From: JAADEM01 sp965371855
GTDB taxonomy: Bacteria; Bacteroidota; Bacteroidia; Bacteroidales; Marinilabiliaceae
Assembly (NCBI GenBank): GCA_965371855.1
Contig: CBDUZZ010000028.1
Span: 1 to 56,218, forward strand
DNA: 56,218 nucleotides
Reading direction: 5' to 3'
Of the stretch, positions 27,801 to 33,800 are shown in pieces. A program made the position numbers and the translations under genes. The first letter of the stretch is position 1, and every line of letters starts with the position of its first letter. Below the pieces are notes generated by a model. That model was not told the origin of the DNA, did no database searches, and was given only the letters and a program-made list of their open reading frames with translations.

Positions 27801-30800
27801 CACTAATAATAATATCACCTGAATTAAACGTACAAACAGTTGTAACATCAGTAATAGTATACCAATAAGTTCCGGCAGCAAGTCCTGTTCGAAGTCTCTC
27901 ATCAGGGTGACCATCACTCCAAACAATTGAATAGGCAGGAGTATTTCCTGACAATACGTCAATATTGATTGTTCCATTATCAGCACCTGTTGGAGTAACA
28001 TCAGTTGTGACATGATTAACATTCCAAGCCGCAGGCTCTGTTACAGTATAGGTGTCAGTAAGAGTACAACCGTCCTGATTAGCAACAACGACACCGTAAT
28101 CACCGGCAATTGTTGCAGTTTGAGTTGCATTACCTGATAAAGCCCCGTTATATATAGTTACTCCATTAGGATCAATCACCTGCCAGTTTTCAGAACCATC
28201 TTGATATCCGGTAAGATTCATTGTTATTGAACCATCTTGTGCACCATTACACTGAATATCGGCAATAGTGGGATTAAGAACCGTTTCGGCATTTTGTGTT
28301 ATTGTAATATCTTTATCAAAAGTCTGGTTTGGAGTAGCACTATCAGTCACCAAAACTTTATATGTACCCGGCTTAAGGTTGTCAAACAGAGTATTTGTTA
28401 AAACACTTGATTGTGGAGCAAAAGTTGAGCCATCATCAGGTGTTCCTGTAAGCACAACATTATAAGGAGCTGTTCCTGATGTTATAATTACCTGTATTGA
28501 TCCATCATTGGCATTGTAACAATTAATATTATTACCAACAGCCGACACAACCAAAGCACTTGGTTCGGTAACGGGAATATCAGGACTGGTATATTCACAA
28601 TCATTATTATCAAAAACTACATAGTGATATGTATCGGCACCAATATTACTCAATGACTGACCTGTTTCACCGGCAATAATACCCGAAGTATTATACCATT
28701 CAATCTTTTTAACACCATTTTCACTAACAATATTATCAATAGTAATATCACCATCTGTTCCTCCGCTTGTTGAAACATGAGTAACTGTATGGGTAGCTGA
28801 TATTGCAGTAGGTTCTGTCAGAACAACATCCACAAGAGGAGTAGCAACACAACCATTCTCATCGGTAACATTAATTGTATATTTACCGACAGACAGACCT
28901 GACTGAGTTTTATTTCCACTTACACTTCCGGATAAAGACCAACCGGCAGGATCACGTGTCCAGTTAATTATAGAAGATGCTTCATTAATTGCCCGTCCTG
29001 TTATAGAAACAGATATTACTCCATCACTACCACTGTTACATGTAACATTTGTTAATGACTGTAGTGTAACAGAAATCTCAGCAAGATGATCTATTGTTAC
29101 AGCCTTTTCAAGAAACTCACCTTCACTATCGATAACTTTAACGGAATAGGTTCCCGCCTTAAGATTTGAAAAGGTATAATTACCTGTTGTATGATTATTT
29201 ATCAAAACCGGAGCAATTACAGTACCGTCATATTCTGTTCCGGTTAACGTAATGTCATAATTCGGAGTGCCTGAAGTGATTGATAAAGCAATGCTTCCAT
29301 TATTGCTATCATAACATGTTGCATCGTTACCCGATACATCAAACAAAAGTTGATTTGGTTGAGTAACAGTTAATGTTTCGGTATAAGTACATCCATTACT
29401 ATCGGTTATTGTAAATGTATAATCACCAGCTATTAAGTTGTTACGCAACCATGGATGTGGCAACGGAACACCACCTGTAGTCAGGTCTGTCCATTCTATT
29501 GAATATGGAGGATTATTTCCTGTTGGAGGATTAATAACATCTATTACACCATCGTTGTTACCATAGCTTGAAACTGGAGTTACCGATGACGGTACATTCC
29601 ATGAAGCAGGTTCTACAACAGCCACAGGAGAAACCACAACTGCTGAACAACCATTATTATTGGTGACAGTTACAGTATAATTACCGGAAGCAAGATTGCT
29701 CCGGGTAAGATTAGCAGGAATAGTAGCATCCAAAGGACCATTGGCAAAGCCATTATCAGCAGTCCAAGAGATTGTAGATCCGGCTATTTCGCCAGATAAC
29801 ACAACACTAATCACTCCGTCATTATCACCATTACAGGTAATACCGGTTACAGTTTCCGTCACCGTTAATTCGACAGGCTGGTCTACAACAACAACACTCT
29901 GTTTAGTATTTCCTGATGCATCAACAATATCTACAGTATAAGTACCTGCTTCAAGCGTTGCAATAGTGTATGTGTTTTGTGGTTGAGTAACACTTCCGTT
30001 AACAGTTCCACCTGACACCAGATTACCTGTCCAGCTTATTGTATAGTTAGGATTTCCTGAAGATATATCAACAAAGATAGATCCGTCATTACCTCCATAG
30101 CAATTAACATCAGATGGAGTAACAGTTGCTATTAGTTCCGTTGGTTGAGAAACAACGATATTGGATTTAGTTATAGTACATCCATTACTGTCTGTTACTG
30201 TAAACCCATAAGTTCCGGCAATTAATCCGGTACGGTGAATGTCTGTTGAGCCATCTGTCCACAGAACTGAATACGGAGGAGTATTCCCCACAATGGTATG
30301 TATATCTATCTCCCCGTCACTGTTTCCATAAGTAGAAACATTGGTTACTGTATATTGAACATCCCATGCTATAGGTTCAGTAACAGTATATGTAGCAGTT
30401 GTTGAACAACCTTGTGCATCAGTCACAATCACAGTATAATCATCAGCAACAAGCAAAGTAGGATTGTTACTATTTCCACCAACAGCAACACCTAAGCTGT
30501 TTGTCCATTGATAGGTATATGCTCCTGTACCTCCGGAAACAGTTATTGTTATAGCCCCATCGTTGTCTCCATTACATGTAACATCAGTAATTACAACATT
30601 ATCAATAGTAACAGAAGCTGCAGGTTCAAGAATATCAACCGAAACCTCATCAATTTTTGTACAAATAACCGGAGCATTTTCAATATCACGAATCGATATT
30701 TTATAATTTCCTGCAATCAGATTATTAAATATTGTGCTTGCATGCCAGTTAGTTCCACCATCAATACTATATTCAAGCTGACGGCCTCCCTGGTCAGGAG

Positions 30801-33800
30801 TAACAGTAATAGTACCGTCATTCCCACCGAAACATGAAATGTCTGTGTGAGCTACGGTAATTGTAAAGTCATCAGGTTCAGTAATTGTAGAACCAATAAT
30901 ATTTATAAGTTGACAACTTACCGATGAAACATCTTTAACACTAAAGTTATAAGCACCGGCGATAAGTCCATTAAAAGCATTTGAAGCAACCCAGTTTGTT
31001 CCTCCATCAATGGAGTAAACATAATTTCCACTTCCACCTGAAGCTGAAAGAACAACAGCTCCGTCAGCATTACCATTACATGACACATTAGTAGTTGAAG
31101 CGATTGATAAGCTCAGAGGTGTAGGCTCAGTAATAACAATAGAAGCTAATCCACTGTAAACACAACTGTTATCAGCCACATCACGAACCCAAACATTGTA
31201 TGAACCCTGAACAAGTGCTGTAAATATTGGCAATACCTGCCAGTTGGCACCGGCATTATTTGAATACTCAAAAACGCCAGAACCACCTCCGGCAACAACT
31301 TCAATTTGTCCTGTTGCACCGTTATTGCAATCAACATCTATATGTGAAGCAACCACCTCTGTCAAAGTCAATGCGGCAGGTTCAGTAATTACAATCGCAT
31401 TAGCAATTTGTAAAACACAACGTATATAATTAGCATCACGAACCCAAACATCATAACTCCCTGCTAACAGACCTGTAAACAGAGGAGTGTTAAACCATGT
31501 AGAATTATCAATAGAGTACTCATAATTTAATGACCCACCGCCAACAGTAACACCCAACTCACCTGTATTTCCACCATTACATGAATTATCAACATGCTTT
31601 GTAATATCTTCAACTATGGTAAGAGCAGGAAGTTGTGTTATAGTAAACGGAACTGTAACTATACAACCGTTGTTATCGGTAACTGTTACACTATGAGCAC
31701 CGGGCTCAATATCATTTTCAATAGTACCTGCACCACCTGTTGACCAGACAATAGTATAATTAGGAGTACCTCCTGTAATGCTAACCTCAGCACTACCTTC
31801 ACAGATTCCTGCACCGGTTGTACAATCACATCCTACGTCTTTTTTATTTATAACATTTACAGTGAGTGCACTATTTGGTTCGTTAATAACAACACCTGTA
31901 GTTACAGTAGAACAACCAACAGCATCAACAACTGTTACCTGATATGTATCAGCCACAAGATTAGATGCAACAGCTGAATTGGCAACCACAACATTACTAC
32001 TATTTCTCCATTCATAAACATAATTAGCAGTGCCTCCTGAAGCAGTGACTGTTGCACTTCCATCGTTACCACCTGTACATGACACATCAGTTGTAGAAAC
32101 AACAAGAGTTACATCATTTACCTTAATAGTAGCACTGCCTGTCATCATTACCGAACAACCGGATGCTGCATTAACGGCCTCTACAGAATATACACCGGGT
32201 GCTGTTTGATCACCAAATGAGATTGGAGAGCCTGTTCCGGCAACAATATTTACCGGAGCAACAGAAATACCGTTAAGCAACAGTTCATAGTTCACACCAA
32301 CTTCCGAATCAGACAAACCAACAGGAATACCGGTAGGATTATTAGCAAAGCAGAAATCACCACCGCCTGTCACACTGTATGAAACAGGATAATCAAGAAT
32401 CCTGAATGTCTTAATCCTTGTTGAAATACAACTGTTAAGATTAGTATAAGTATATGTTATAGGATGATCACCCACAGTAAGGCCATTAGGATCGAATGTT
32501 GCTGTACCGTTAGTATGATCAGTAATTCCATCACCTGTAAATACGCCTGCACCAACCGGAATAGAAGTGTTAAAACTGGCAGTAAGCGTAATAGGAGCAT
32601 CATCCTGACAGAATTCAAGTAGATCGTTCGCACCACCAAAGTTCACTTCTGGAGTTTCATAAATAGTAACAACCTTATCAATAGAATTTTCACAACCCTG
32701 AGCAGGGTCAACATAAGTCATTGTAACAGTATAAGAACCAACACCAACAGCCGGATCAAACACAGCACTACCATCTCCATTATCGGTGATAGGTGAAACA
32801 CCAACAGTATTGGTTGTAGAGGTAAATGTCCACACACCACCCGGAGTACCGAAATTACTCGCTAAGACTGTAAATGAAGCTTCATTATCGCAATAGTCAG
32901 GATCCAGATTATTAATATCGATTGTTGGTAAAGGAACCACTGACATATCATTTCTCGTATTTACACTGGTACAACCATTTTGAGTTATGGTATAGGTAAT
33001 ATTATGAGTACCAACTCCTGCAATTGACGGATTAAATATATTTCCGGAAACGGCTGTTCCTGTAAAATTACCACCAACAACTATTGGCGTAAGAGTTACT
33101 GATGTTTCGGAAACACAATACTGAGAAATCTCAACACCACCACCTGTTTTTTCATATTCAAAAGTTGCATCGGGCATAGGATAAATCTCAACATCCCAAA
33201 TACGTGAATTAGCACATCCACCACCATCGATAAATGCATATTCTACATGATAAGTACCGGCAGCAAGAACAGCCGGATTAAAAACGACTGTATTGTCAGG
33301 GCCACTGCTAATTAAATTATTAGCGGCATCACGAAGAGTAACAGTACCACCGTTAGGAGTACCATCAATAGTAACAGCTGCATCACCATAACAATATGTA
33401 GGATTAAGGTTTATTGACAAATCTGTGCCAATAGTAAACGTTTGTGTTTGCGAACCTGTACAACCGTTAGCATCGGTATATGTAAAAGTTATTGAGTGTG
33501 TACCATTACCCGCAAGAAATGGATTAAATACGGCCGTACCGTCATTACCTCCATCTATTAATCCCGGATTTGGGCCTGTGAAGACACCGGAAGCAACATC
33601 AACACCTGAAACCTGACCTTGTAAAGTATAATTAGTATTTTCATTCTGACAAGCACTTGCAGGCATACCGGTAAAAGAGACCGTAGCATTGAGATCAGGA
33701 TGAAGCGTAACATCAATCTCATCATAAGCAGTACAAATATTAGGATCTGTATAGGTGTACCTGAATGTATATGTACCCCATCCTACCTGGGCTGTAGCTA

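Noticed and set aside
22610..32130. CRISPR-like or other DNA-level tandem repeat
   Set aside because: Repeats are diverged, ~230 bp long and in frame with SprB protein domains; no short identical repeats with unique spacers.
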